Origin: Rhodovarius crocodyli
GTDB lineage: Bacteria; Pseudomonadota; Alphaproteobacteria; Acetobacterales; Acetobacteraceae
Direction: 5' to 3'
DNA length: 64,000 nt
NCBI GenBank assembly: GCA_945901085.1
Contig: CAMDJV010000001.1
Location: 186,001 to 250,000, forward strand
Shown here: positions 16,480-29,197 of the stretch, in pieces
Numbering within the stretch: position 1 is the first letter of the stretch
How the letters are laid out: every line of letters begins with the position of its first letter
Notes under the pieces: model-generated
What the model was told of the DNA's origin: nothing
The model's input: only the letters and a program-made list of their open reading frames with translations
Database searches by the model: none
Program-made: the position numbers and the translations under genes

Positions 16480-17612
16480 TGTGGCTGGTGGGCCTCGCCG
16501 TTTTTGCGGCGGGGCTCTCCACCACGCTGCCGCTGCCGCTCTACGTCGAATATGCCGGCGGGGGTGGCACGGGCATGCTGGCAGCGGCCTTTGCCTGCTA
16601 TGCCGGTATTCTCATTCTCACCGCACCTTTGCTGGGCCCGCTGCCGGACCGTATTGGCCGGCGGGCCTGTGTGTTGATCGGGCTGCTTCTCGCGGGGGGC
16701 TCGACGCTCTTGCTGGCCTTGTGGCCGGGGCTGGGGCCCTTGGCCTTGGCGCGCTGCATGCAGGGCATCGCCATGGGGTGTATTTCCAATGCTGCCGGGG
16801 CCTGGGCCGCCGAATTGGCCGAACGCCAGGGCGCTGCGACTGAGGCCGCCAGCCGCCAGGGTGCGCGGGTGGTCGCCATGGGCACGGCGGGCAGTTTTGG
16901 CGCCGGGCCGGTTTTCACCCTGCTCAATCTTCTGCTCTGGCCCGAGATGCGCCCGCCTGTGGTGTTTTGGGCGCATTTGGCGCTGCTCCTGGTGCTGCTG
17001 CCAGCCGTGGCGCGGCTGCCGGAGACCTATGCCGGGCCGCGCGGCGCAGCGCTGCGGCTGCCGTTTTTTCCGCCCGGCACCCTGGCCTCGACCATGGCGA
17101 TGTTGCCGGGCTGGGGGGTGACGGGTGTGGTGCTGACCACGGTGCCAGCCACGCTCGCCACGCTGGGCCATGCCCGCGCCGGGGCCTGGGCGGTGGCGGG
17201 GATGATTCTTGCCGGAACCCTGGCCCAGCAGGCGTTTCGCGCCATGCCGCCATGGCGGGCGATGCGGCTGGGCCTGCCGCTGCTCACCCTAGGGGCGGGG
17301 CTGGTCTTTGCCGGGGCCATACTCGGCTCGATGTGGCTGCTGCTGCTGGGCGCGCCGCTGGCCGGCATGGCGGCTTATGGGCTGGTCTATCTGGGGGGGT
17401 TGGCCGCGGCCACGGCGGCGGCGCCGCAGGAGCGGCCGCGCGCCACGGCCGGGTTTTTCGTCGTCGCCCATACCGGATTCGCGCTGGTGCCACTCGCGGT
17501 TGGGCTGGCGGCGGATGTGATAGGCAGCGCGGCGGCGCTGAGCGGCATGTGGATTTGTGTGCTGCTGGCAAGCCTGCTGCTGTTGCGCCGCCTGCCCCGC
17601 CCGACCGCGTGA
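16479..17612 (+). CDS. MFS transporter
   Basis: The 377-residue protein has twelve hydrophobic segments. The MFS loop 2-3 signature appears as GPLPDRIGRRACVLIG after the second helix, and the tail is RRLPRPTA. It is short for the superfamily, with very small loops. The start at 16479 overlaps the ridA stop by one base; the open frame runs on upstream but only as a shadow of ridA. The likely role is uptake or efflux of the small metabolite handled by RidA and perhaps the Gfo/Idh/MocA enzyme. Specificity cannot be inferred. Confidence 0.88.
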   Translation: MWLVGLAVFAAGLSTTLPLPLYVEYAGGGGTGMLAAAFACYAGILILTAPLLGPLPDRIGRRACVLIGLLLAGGSTLLLALWPGLGPLALARCMQGIAMGCISNAAGAWAAELAERQGAATEAASRQGARVVAMGTAGSFGAGPVFTLLNLLLWPEMRPPVVFWAHLALLLVLLPAVARLPETYAGPRGAALRLPFFPPGTLASTMAMLPGWGVTGVVLTTVPATLATLGHARAGAWAVAGMILAGTLAQQAFRAMPPWRAMRLGLPLLTLGAGLVFAGAILGSMWLLLLGAPLAGMAAYGLVYLGGLAAATAAAPQERPRATAGFFVVAHTGFALVPLAVGLAADVIGSAAALSGMWICVLLASLLLLRRLPRPTA

Positions 17613-17666
17613 TCGGCGTGCTGGTACCCTTGTGGCACCCCGCGCCGGCTGTGGTATAGGAGGGCC

Positions 17667-18509
17667 ATGACGCGCATCCTCCCCCTCCTGGCCGCCCTTG
17701 CCCTGCTCTCCGGCTGTAGCGGCCTGACGCAATGGGATGGCTCTTTTGCCGGCCTGTCCACCAGCCGGGCACGGCCCAGTGCCACGGTCGACCGCACGCC
17801 CGAAGGGCTTTACGCCGCTGGCGTTGAGGCGCTGCAACAGCGGCGCTACCCCCAGGCGGTGGAGCTTTTTGACCAGTTGGAGCGCGACCATCCCTATTCG
17901 ACCTGGGCCACCAACGCCAAAATCATGGCGGCTTATGGCGATTATCAGCGCAACCGCTATGTCGAGGCGATTGCAGCGCTTGACCGCTTCATCCAACTTC
18001 ATCCGGCGCATCGCGACATCGCCTATGCCTATTACCTGCGGGCGCTGAGCTTTTACGAGCAGATCAACGACGCCCAGCGCGACCAGCGCGCGACCGAGAC
18101 CGCCATGGCCGCGCTGCAGGATGTGGCCAACCGCTTCCCCGACACCGCCTATGCCCGTGATGCGCGGCTGAAGATCGACCTGGGCCGTGACCACCTGGCC
18201 GGGCGCGAGATGGTGATTGGCCGCTTCTATCAGCGCCAGCGCCTGCTCAATGCCGCCATTGGCCGCTTCCGCCGGGTGATTGAGGATTATCAGACCACCA
18301 ACCACGTGCCCGAGGCGCTGCATCGCCTCACCGAGATTTATCTCTCGCTCGGCCTGACGGATGAGGCCCGCCGAACCGCCTCGGTGCTCGGCCATAATTT
18401 CCCCGGCAATGCCTGGTACCAGGATAGCTACGCCCTGTTGGTGGAGGGCGCGCCCGGTTCGCCGGCGGCACCCGGCTTCTTCCGCCGTACCATCGCCCGG
18501 GTGTTCTGA
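17667..18509 (+). CDS. bamD: outer-membrane assembly lipoprotein BamD
   Basis: The 280-residue lipoprotein has a type II signal with lipobox LLSGC (acylated Cys17). It is followed by tetratricopeptide-like helices starting PEGLYAAGVEALQQRRYPQAVELFDQLERDHPYSTWA. BamD family features include DRFIQLHPAHRDIAYAYYLR, the FPDTAYARDARLKIDL segment and a final YQTTNHVPEALHRLTEIY repeat. BamD is the essential lipoprotein of the BAM complex that inserts beta-barrel proteins into the outer membrane. AGGAGGGCC lies just before the ATG. The order bamD-recN-ligA is a conserved alphaproteobacterial arrangement. Confidence 0.95.
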   Translation: MTRILPLLAALALLSGCSGLTQWDGSFAGLSTSRARPSATVDRTPEGLYAAGVEALQQRRYPQAVELFDQLERDHPYSTWATNAKIMAAYGDYQRNRYVEAIAALDRFIQLHPAHRDIAYAYYLRALSFYEQINDAQRDQRATETAMAALQDVANRFPDTAYARDARLKIDLGRDHLAGREMVIGRFYQRQRLLNAAIGRFRRVIEDYQTTNHVPEALHRLTEIYLSLGLTDEARRTASVLGHNFPGNAWYQDSYALLVEGAPGSPAAPGFFRRTIARVF

Positions 18510-18516
18510 GCCGCGC

Positions 18517-22280
<3,764 letters not shown>

Positions 22281-22281
22281 T

Positions 22282-23604
22282 TTAGAACTCCAGCAGATTG
22301 TCGCGGAACTGGGCATGGCCGTATTCCTTGCGGGTCAGGCCACGGGCTTGCAGGGCCGGGATCAGGCCGTCGGTGATTTCGGCAATAATGCGCCGGCTGG
22401 TGTCATTGGTGGTGATGAGGAAACCATCGCCGCCCACCTCGGCCATCACCTCCTCCATCCGTGCCGCCACGCTGTCGGGCGTGCCCACCAACTCGACCGA
22501 GCCATTATTGCCGCGATAGCTGAGCATGGCCTCGCGCAGGGTTTTCTTGCCGGTCACCTTCTTGAAATCATCGAGGCTCTGCTGGTGGCCATTGGTGGTG
22601 AGGGTGAGTTCATTGACCGGGGTATCGAGGTCATAGGCGGCGAAATTGATATTGGTGATCTTGCCGAAGAAGGCCAGCAATTGCGGCACCTGCTTGGCCG
22701 CGCGCGCCATTTTCTGGGCGTGGCGCAGGCGTGCCTCCTCCTCGGTCTCGCCGATGGTGGGCGAGACGAGGAAGAGCACCTTGATGTCATCCGGGTTGCG
22801 CCCCTGGGCCAGGGCATGGGCGCGCAATTCGTCACGATAGGCCTTCATGCCGGCGGTGCCCTTCACCGAGGCCACCACGGTATCGGCATGGAGCGCGGCG
22901 AAGCGCTTGCCGCGCGGGGAGCCGCCGGCCTGGGCGATGACCGGCCGGCCCTGCGGCAGTGGCCCGGAATTCAGCGGCCCGCGCGATTTGTACCAGCGCC
23001 CCTCGAAATCCACCTGGCGCACCTTGGTGTGGTCAACCAGCACGCCGGTTTCGGTATTGGCGATGATGGAATCCGGGTCCCAACTGTCCCACAGCGCATT
23101 CACGCAGGCCATGTATTCATCGGCCATGTCATAGCGCAGGTCGTGGTCGGGCATGCCGGGCATGCCGTAATTCATCGCGGCGAAATCGCTGCTGCCGGTC
23201 ACCATGTTCCAGCCGATGCGCCCCGCGGAAATCTGATCCAGCGAGGCCACCAGGCGGGCCAGCAGATAGGGCGGATAGGCGAAGGTGGAGAGGGTGGGCA
23301 CGATGCCCAGGCGCGATGTCTGCGCTGCCATCAGTGTTGCCATCACCGAAGGGTCCTGGCGCGGGGTGGAGAGGCCGCCGGTGAGGTAGATCTCCCGGCT
23401 ATTGCCGTAGCTTTCGCCGACATAGGAGCTGTCCTCGATCAGCAGATAGTCGAAGCGTGCCCGTTCCAGGGCGCGGGCGATATCGACAAAGAATTCTGCT
23501 GAGCGCCAGTCACGGCCGATGGCGCCGGTGAAGGGCTCGCCCCAGGCCTGCACCGATGAGCCTTGAAGAAACCAGCCGAGATGGAATTTTTGTCGCTGAG
23601 ACAT
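22282..23604 (-). CDS. NtaA/SnaA/DszA-type FMN-dependent monooxygenase (LLM class)
   Basis: The 440-residue flavin-dependent oxygenase is of the bacterial luciferase-like class. The opening is HLGWFLQGSSVQAWGEPFTG. Other family blocks are TSRLGIVPTLSTFAYPPYLLAR, SAGRIGWNMVTGSSDFAAMNYG, DFEGRWYKSRGPLNSGP, and RPVIAQAGGSPRGKRFAALHADTVV (two adjoining motifs). Relatives oxidise nitrilotriacetate, pristinamycin or dibenzothiophene sulfone with FMNH2 from a separate reductase, which is not seen here. The substrate is unknown. The ATG at 23604 has AGGAG eight bases upstream; the TTG at 23610 would be too close to it. Confidence 0.9.
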   Translation of the reverse strand: MSQRQKFHLGWFLQGSSVQAWGEPFTGAIGRDWRSAEFFVDIARALERARFDYLLIEDSSYVGESYGNSREIYLTGGLSTPRQDPSVMATLMAAQTSRLGIVPTLSTFAYPPYLLARLVASLDQISAGRIGWNMVTGSSDFAAMNYGMPGMPDHDLRYDMADEYMACVNALWDSWDPDSIIANTETGVLVDHTKVRQVDFEGRWYKSRGPLNSGPLPQGRPVIAQAGGSPRGKRFAALHADTVVASVKGTAGMKAYRDELRAHALAQGRNPDDIKVLFLVSPTIGETEEEARLRHAQKMARAAKQVPQLLAFFGKITNINFAAYDLDTPVNELTLTTNGHQQSLDDFKKVTGKKTLREAMLSYRGNNGSVELVGTPDSVAARMEEVMAEVGGDGFLITTNDTSRRIIAEITDGLIPALQARGLTRKEYGHAQFRDNLLEF

Positions 23605-23712
23605 GCCCAAGCTCCTATGCGATGGGCGATTGCAGCCTGAATCCGGGCGGGGCGCCAGACGACCAAGCAGCGCCGCATGCAGCCGGCTGGCCCTGGGTTG
23701 CCCAGGCTTTGG

Positions 23713-25470
23713 TCAGGCGCCGAGGGATTGCTCGGTGAATTGCAGCGCGGCGAGGCGGGCATAGAGCCCGCCCTGCCGCACCAGGGCATCATGCGTGCCG
23801 GTGGCGACGACGCGCCCGGCCTCCATCACCAGGATACGGTCGGCCCGGCGCACCGTGGCCAGGCGATGCGCCACCACCAGCGTGGTGCGGCCGCGCGCGG
23901 CAGCCGCCAGGGCCTGCTGCACCGCCTGCTCGCTCTCGGCATCGAGCGCGCTGGTCGCCTCGTCGAGCAGCAGGATGGGCGGGTCGCGCAGGATGGCGCG
24001 GGCGATGGCGATGCGCTGGCGTTGGCCGCCGGAGAGCGTGACGCCGCGGGCGCCGAGATGGGTGGCCATTCCTTCTGGTAGGGCTGCGATGAAATCGGCT
24101 GCCGCGGCAGCCCGGGCTGCCGCCAGCACGGCGGCATCATCGGCCTCGGGCCGGCCATAGCGGATATTATCGGCCACCGAGGCGGAGAAGATCATCGGCT
24201 CCTGCGCCACCAGGCCCAGGCGGCCGCGCAGCGCCTGGGGCTCCACCAGGCGGATGTCGGTGCCATCGACCAGCACGTGGCCGGCCTGTGGGTCGCGGAA
24301 GCGCAGCAGCAATTGCAGCACCGTGGTCTTGCCCGCGCCGGAGGGGCCGACCAGGGCCACCGTCTCACCCGGTTCCAGCGCCAGGGTTATGTCGCTGAGT
24401 GCTGGGGTATCGGGGCGGGAGGGGTAGTGGAAACTGACGCCTTCAAACGCCACGCGGCCCTGCGGTGGCGGCAGGATGGCGGGGCTGGCGGGGCCTGCGA
24501 TTTCGGGCCTTGTGGCCAGAATATCCAGTAGCCGGTCAGCCGCCGCGGCGGCGCGCTGTATCTCGCCCCATATCTCGGAAATCGTCGCCAGCGAACTGGC
24601 CAGAAGGACGGCGTAGAACACGAAGGCGGAGAGTTCACCGCCGGTCATTCGCCCGGCGATCACATCGCGCCCGCCCACCCAGAGGCTGAAGGTGATGGCA
24701 CCGAAGCCCAGCAGGATCACGATCAGAATGAGAATGGCGCGCGAGAGGATGCGGCGCAGCGCCGCCCCCACGCTGCGCTCCACCTCGGCGGAGAACCGCG
24801 CGCGATCCGCCGCCTCATGGGTGAAGGCCTGCACGGTGGCCAGGCCATTGATCGTCTCCTCGGCGGTGGCGGCCAGATCGGCCACCCGCTCCTGCGCCGA
24901 GCGGGAGAGTTTGCGCTCCCGGCGGCCAAAGAGGATGAGCGGCAGCACCACCACCGGCACCACCACCAGGGTGATGGCAGCCAGCTTGGCAGAGGTGATG
25001 ACCAGCATCGAGGCCGCGCCAATGGCCAGCAGGATATTGCGCAGCGATTGTGAAATGGCGGTGCCCACCAGCGCCTGCAGCACGGCGATATCGGCGGTGA
25101 GGCGCGAGAGGATATCGCCGGTGCGCGCCGTCTCGAAATAGGCCGGTGAGAGGCTGAGGACATGGTTGAACACGGCGCGGCGCAGATCGCCTGCCACCCG
25201 CTCGCCGAGCCAGGAGACGAGGTAGAAGCGCAGCGCGGTGGAGGCGCCCAGCGCTGCAACGATGAGGAACATGGCCAAAGCCGCGCCGTTCAGGCTGGCC
25301 GGGCTGGCGCTGCCGAAACCCTGATCGATGAGTTGGCGCAGGCCCTGGCCGAGGCCCAGCAGTAACCCCGCCGCCACCAGCAGTGCCAGGGAGGCGGCGA
25401 TGGCCCGGCCCAGATAAGGCCGCAGATGCGGCAGCAGCACGCGCAGCGAGGTGAGCGGCGGGCGGGTCAT
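23713..25470 (-). CDS. MsbA-like ABC exporter (permease-ATPase fusion)
   Basis: The 585-residue half-transporter has a six-helix permease (about 20-310), with coupling-helix motifs such as YFETARTGDILSRLTADI, and an ATPase domain. The ATPase has Walker A VGPSGAGKTT, Q-loop LVAQEPMIFSASVADNIRYG, signature [15 protein letters not shown], Walker B ILLLDEATSALD and H-loop VVAHRLATV. It should work as a homodimer exporting lipids or hydrophobic compounds. Many Acetobacteraceae annotate this type as a lipid A-like exporter, but a single lipid A MsbA call cannot be made from sequence alone. It lies 100 bases upstream of the monooxygenase on the same strand. Confidence 0.92.
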   Translation of the reverse strand: MTRPPLTSLRVLLPHLRPYLGRAIAASLALLVAAGLLLGLGQGLRQLIDQGFGSASPASLNGAALAMFLIVAALGASTALRFYLVSWLGERVAGDLRRAVFNHVLSLSPAYFETARTGDILSRLTADIAVLQALVGTAISQSLRNILLAIGAASMLVITSAKLAAITLVVVPVVVLPLILFGRRERKLSRSAQERVADLAATAEETINGLATVQAFTHEAADRARFSAEVERSVGAALRRILSRAILILIVILLGFGAITFSLWVGGRDVIAGRMTGGELSAFVFYAVLLASSLATISEIWGEIQRAAAAADRLLDILATRPEIAGPASPAILPPPQGRVAFEGVSFHYPSRPDTPALSDITLALEPGETVALVGPSGAGKTTVLQLLLRFRDPQAGHVLVDGTDIRLVEPQALRGRLGLVAQEPMIFSASVADNIRYGRPEADDAAVLAAARAAAAADFIAALPEGMATHLGARGVTLSGGQRQRIAIARAILRDPPILLLDEATSALDAESEQAVQQALAAAARGRTTLVVAHRLATVRRADRILVMEAGRVVATGTHDALVRQGGLYARLAALQFTEQSLGA

Positions 25471-25541
25471 GCCAAACTCCTTGGGTCGGGCCCTTCCTAG
25501 CGCTTTCGGGGCGCGGCCGACACCACCGCAGGCGGGCGGTT

Positions 25542-26312
25542 TTACAGCGCCATATCCGGCAGGCCCTTGAGCACCACCCCGGCCGCGATCAGCGCCTGAC
25601 GCGCAGCACCGCCCACGGCCTGGGCCGTCGGTTCATCGCCATGCAGGCACATGGAGTGGATTTCGGTGGGGATGCGCTTGCCCTCACGCGTCACAATCAC
25701 GCCCTCCACCGCCATGGCCACCGCCTGCGCCGCGGCCACTGCGGGGTCGTGATGCAGGGCGTCGTGGTTGCGGCGGTCGGTGAGGTTCGCATCCTCGTCA
25801 TACATGCGGTCGATGAAACCTTCGACGGCGAGGCGCATGCCCAGCGCCCGGGCGGTCTTCTCGATCTGGCTATGGGCGAGGCAGACATAGATCAGGCTGG
25901 CATCGACGCCCTTCACGCCGCGCGCCATGGCCATGGCCACGGTTTCGTCATTGGCGGCCACATTGTTCAGCGCGCCATGCGGCTTCACATGGGTGATCTT
26001 GCCACCGACCATTGCCGCCACCCCCATCAGCGCACCGATCTGATAGGCCACCATGTTCTCGATCTCAGCCGCGTTCATCCGCATCGGCCGGCGGCCAAAG
26101 CCCTGAATATCGGGGTAGCCCGGATGCGCGCCCAGCGTCACGCCATGCGCCATGGCCAGTTCCACGGTTTTGCGCATCACCAGGGGGTCCCCGGCATGGA
26201 AGCCGCAGGCGATATTGGCGCTGTTGATCAGCGGCATCACACCGGCATCATTGCCCATCTTCCAGGCGCCAAAGCTCTCACCGATATCGGCATTGATGTT
26301 CACGATGGGCAT
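25542..26312 (-). CDS. pxpA: 5-oxoprolinase subunit A (LamB/YcsF family)
   Basis: The 256-residue protein matches PxpA over its length: opening NINADIGESFGAWKMGND, then SANIACGFHAGDPLVMRKTV, GAHPGYPDIQGFGRR, HVKPHGALNNVAA and the final MCLHGDEPTAQ. With PxpB and PxpC it forms the ATP-dependent prokaryotic 5-oxoprolinase that opens pyroglutamate to glutamate. Here pxpA is transcribed away from pxpBC, which start 84 bases off on the plus strand, instead of in one operon. AAGGAGA precedes the ATG. Confidence 0.95.
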   Translation of the reverse strand: MPIVNINADIGESFGAWKMGNDAGVMPLINSANIACGFHAGDPLVMRKTVELAMAHGVTLGAHPGYPDIQGFGRRPMRMNAAEIENMVAYQIGALMGVAAMVGGKITHVKPHGALNNVAANDETVAMAMARGVKGVDASLIYVCLAHSQIEKTARALGMRLAVEGFIDRMYDEDANLTDRRNHDALHHDPAVAAAQAVAMAVEGVIVTREGKRIPTEIHSMCLHGDEPTAQAVGGAARQALIAAGVVLKGLPDMAL

Positions 26313-26396
26313 GGCGGGGTCTCCTTCAAAACCGAGGCCACCCTGGCAAGCCGCGCTGCGCTTGCCAAGCCCGCGCGGGGCGGCGACCCTGATGGA

Positions 26397-27113
26397 ATGA
26401 TGCGTCTTCGACAGGCCGGTGACGGCGCCATGCTGGCGGAATTCTCTGACCGTCTCGACCCGCGGGCGGTGGCCGATGTGCGCGCGCTGGATGTGGCGCT
26501 GAGCGCTGCCGCCCCCGATGGGCTGATCGAGACCATGCCCAGCCTACGCTCGCTGCTGGTGCTGCATGACCCGCTGCGGCTTTCCGCCCGGCGGCTACGA
26601 GCCTTGCTGGAGAGCCTGGCGGAAAACCTGGCCGATACCACCATCATCGGCCGGCAATGGCTCATCCCGGTCTGCTACGAGGAGGAATTCGCCCTCGACC
26701 TGGCCGAGGTAGCAGCCAGCAAGGGCATGAGCATGGAGGAGGTGGTGCGCCGGCATATCGGCGCCACCTATACCGCCATCGCCGTGGGCAGCTTTCCCGG
26801 CCTGCCCTATCTGGGCGGGTTGGACCCGGCGCTGGTGCTGCCGCGGAGGGTGCCGCCGCGCATATTGGTGCCTGCCGGTACGGTGGCGATCGCGCTGGAG
26901 ATGTCCAATATCTACCCCCAGGCGACGCCGGGCGGTTGGAATATTCTGGGCCGCAGCCCGGTGCCGCTGTTCAACCCGGGCTGGGAGGCGCCATCCCTGC
27001 TCTCACCCGGCGATATTGTGCGCCATCGCGCCATGCCGCGCGCCGAATATGATGCGCTGCTGGCCGGCTTTGGCGATGGCACGCTGCTGCCGCATGAGGT
27101 TTGCCGCGCATGA
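26397..27113 (+). CDS. pxpB: 5-oxoprolinase subunit B (KipI-like, carboxyltransferase domain 1)
   Basis: The 238-residue protein begins MMRLRQAGDGAMLAEFSDRLD and has the KipI/allophanate-hydrolase-subunit-1 hallmarks WLIPVCYEEEFALDL, GMSMEEVVRRHIGATYT, FPGLPYLGGLDPAL, PAGTVAIALEMSNIYP and PGGWNILGRSPV. The long frame upstream is a shadow of antisense pxpA. It would form a heterodimer with PxpC that supplies the ATP-dependent part of oxoproline cleavage. Its last codons overlap pxpC by four bases (ATGA), showing coupling. Confidence 0.95.
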   Translation: MMRLRQAGDGAMLAEFSDRLDPRAVADVRALDVALSAAAPDGLIETMPSLRSLLVLHDPLRLSARRLRALLESLAENLADTTIIGRQWLIPVCYEEEFALDLAEVAASKGMSMEEVVRRHIGATYTAIAVGSFPGLPYLGGLDPALVLPRRVPPRILVPAGTVAIALEMSNIYPQATPGGWNILGRSPVPLFNPGWEAPSLLSPGDIVRHRAMPRAEYDALLAGFGDGTLLPHEVCRA

Positions 27114-28054
27114 GCCTTCGCATCATCGATCCCGGGCTGTTCAGCACCATCCAGGACCTCGGCCGGGTGGGGTATCAGCGCATTGGCGTGCCGCCCTCGG
27201 GCGCGCTGGATACGCTCTCGCTGCGGATGGGCAATGCGCTGTTGGGCCAGGCGCAGGGCATGGCGGGGCTGGAGATGTGCCGGGTTGGGGTGCGGCTGGT
27301 GGTGGAATGTGCCCGGCTGCGGTTTTGCATCACCGGCGCGGATGGCACGGCCACGCTGGATGGGAAGCCGCTCGCGCCCTGGCGCAGCCACACCGCTCGC
27401 GCTGGGCAAGAATTGCATATTGGCCGCATTCGTGGCGGCGCGGCTTATCTGTGCGTGCAGGGCGGCTTTGCCCTGGCGCCGGTGCTGGGCAGTCTCTCGA
27501 CCTATACCCGCGCCGGGCTGGGTGGTTTCGAGGGCAGACGCCTGGATGGAGGTGACCTTTTGCCGCTCGCTCTGGCCGAGGCGCCGGCTGGCCCGGAGCG
27601 GCTGCTGCCCCACCCGGTGCCGGCCGAGCGCAGCCGCCCGCTGCGGGTGCTGCTAGGCCCGCATGCCGAGATGTTCACCGAAGCCGCGATCCGCACGCTG
27701 CTGAGCGAGGCCTATCAGGTCACCCATAATGCCGACCGGCTGGGCATTCGGCTGCAGGGCACGCCGCTGGAGCATGCCGGCGCCAAGGAAATCGTCTCGG
27801 ATGGCAATAACACCGGCTGCATGCAGGTGCCAGGTGATGGCCAGCCCATCCTGCTGATGCCCGACCGGCAGACTGCTGGCGGTTATCCGAAAATCGCCAC
27901 CGTCATCACCGCGGATCTGCACCGCCTGGGCCAGGTGCTGCCGGGCAGCCAGCTTCGCTTCGAGGCGGTGGCCCCCGAACAGGCCGAAATGGTGGCGTGG
28001 CAATTGGAGCGCACCATCGCGGCCTCCATCGGTTCCATCCAGGATCTTGCCTGA
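27110..28054 (+). CDS. pxpC: 5-oxoprolinase subunit C (biotin-dependent carboxyltransferase-like, AHS2)
   Basis: This 314-residue protein starts LRIIDPGLFSTIQDLGRVGYQ, the typical opening of the AHS2/KipA fold, and has GVPPSGALDTLSLRMGNALLG, VGVRLVVEC, AYLCVQGGF, TYTRAGLGGFEGR, and VSDGNNTGCMQVPGDGQP near the end. It pairs with PxpB. The start at 27110 overlaps the pxpB stop; TTG 27101 is a less likely alternative. The cluster encodes no transporter for pyroglutamate next to it. Confidence 0.95.
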   Translation: MSLRIIDPGLFSTIQDLGRVGYQRIGVPPSGALDTLSLRMGNALLGQAQGMAGLEMCRVGVRLVVECARLRFCITGADGTATLDGKPLAPWRSHTARAGQELHIGRIRGGAAYLCVQGGFALAPVLGSLSTYTRAGLGGFEGRRLDGGDLLPLALAEAPAGPERLLPHPVPAERSRPLRVLLGPHAEMFTEAAIRTLLSEAYQVTHNADRLGIRLQGTPLEHAGAKEIVSDGNNTGCMQVPGDGQPILLMPDRQTAGGYPKIATVITADLHRLGQVLPGSQLRFEAVAPEQAEMVAWQLERTIAASIGSIQDLA

Positions 28055-28138
28055 CGCCGCCATGGGCGGGCCGAGCGTGCTTCACAGCCCCGCGATGCTA
28101 TGCTTAAAGCCGCCTTGTAATCGCTTGAAAGCCTGATC

Positions 28139-29155
28139 ATGAGCAGCGGTCTTCTCGCCCTCCTCGACGATGTCGCCGCCATCGCCAAGGTGGCTGCTGC
28201 ATCCCTCGATGATGTCGCGGCGCAGGCGGCCAAGGCCGGCGCCAAGGCCGCAGGCGTGGTGATCGATGATGCAGCGGTGACGCCGCGTTATGTGGTGGGC
28301 TTCGCCGCCCATCGGGAATTGCCCATCGTGGCCGCCATCGCCTGGGGGTCGCTGAAGAACAAGCTGCTGATCCTGCTGCCGGGCGCCCTCGCGCTCAGCG
28401 CGCTTGCCCCATGGCTGATCACGCCCCTGCTCGTGCTGGGCGGCGCCTTTCTCTGCTTTGAGGGGGCGGAGAAGGCGTTGGAAATGCTGGGCATGCACCA
28501 TCATGCCGAGGAGGCGGAGGCGGAGGCTGCGGGTGAGCAGGAGCCTCAGGCCATGGAAGCGGAAAAAATCGCCGGCGCGATCAAGACCGATTTCATCCTC
28601 TCGGCCGAGATCATGGCCATCAGCCTCGCCGCCGTGCCCGATAGCGGGTTCTGGATGCAATTTGCGGTGCTTTTCGCCGTGGGGCTGGGCATCACCGGTG
28701 CCGTCTATGGCGCGGTGGCCTTGATCGTGAAGGCCGATGATGCGGGGCTGGCGCTGGCGCAGCAGGCGCGCCCGCTGAGCCGCATCTTGCGCAGCAGCAA
28801 TGGGCCGTCGCTGGGCGATAGGCTGGTTGCCCCGCTCAGCCAGGCGCTGGGTCGGTTGATGGTGCTGGGCATGCCGGTACTGCTGAAGTTGCTCTCCATC
28901 ATCGGCACCCTGGCCATGCTTTGGGTTGGTGGCGGCATTGTGATCCATGGGCTGGATGAATTCGGCCTGGGCTGGCTCTACCGGGCCGTGCATGATGTGG
29001 CTCATGGCGCGGCGGGGCTGCTGCCGGCGGGCCAGGCCCTGGTGGAGTGGCTGGTGGGGGCGGTGCTGGCTGGGATGCTGGGCCTGCTGCTAGGCTTGGC
29101 GGTCATTCCCTTGGTCAATCGGGTGATCATGCCGATGGTCAAACGCCCTTCCTGA
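28139..29155 (+). CDS. DUF808 family inner-membrane protein
   Basis: The 338-residue protein opens SSGLLALLDDVAAIAKVAAASLDDVAAQAAKAGAKA (two adjacent segments) and GVVIDDAAVTPRYVVGF, the recognised start of DUF808/YedI proteins. About seven hydrophobic spans follow, with a charged segment (HHHAEEAEAEAAGEQEPQ) near residue 120-140. FILSAEIMAISLAAVPD and the C-terminal MLGLLLGLAVIPLVNRVIMP also fit. No biochemical role is established for the family. The gene stands alone, 84 bases after pxpC with only a weak ribosome site (GAAAG). Confidence 0.85.
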   Translation: MSSGLLALLDDVAAIAKVAAASLDDVAAQAAKAGAKAAGVVIDDAAVTPRYVVGFAAHRELPIVAAIAWGSLKNKLLILLPGALALSALAPWLITPLLVLGGAFLCFEGAEKALEMLGMHHHAEEAEAEAAGEQEPQAMEAEKIAGAIKTDFILSAEIMAISLAAVPDSGFWMQFAVLFAVGLGITGAVYGAVALIVKADDAGLALAQQARPLSRILRSSNGPSLGDRLVAPLSQALGRLMVLGMPVLLKLLSIIGTLAMLWVGGGIVIHGLDEFGLGWLYRAVHDVAHGAAGLLPAGQALVEWLVGAVLAGMLGLLLGLAVIPLVNRVIMPMVKRPS

Positions 29156-29197
29156 AGCCCTCCCGCTGCCGTATCTGGACAGGCAGGAGTATCGGCC

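Noticed and set aside
25641-26396. Longer N terminus for PxpB
   Set aside because: The extension lies antisense to pxpA, and the KipI-type opening sequence begins at 26397.
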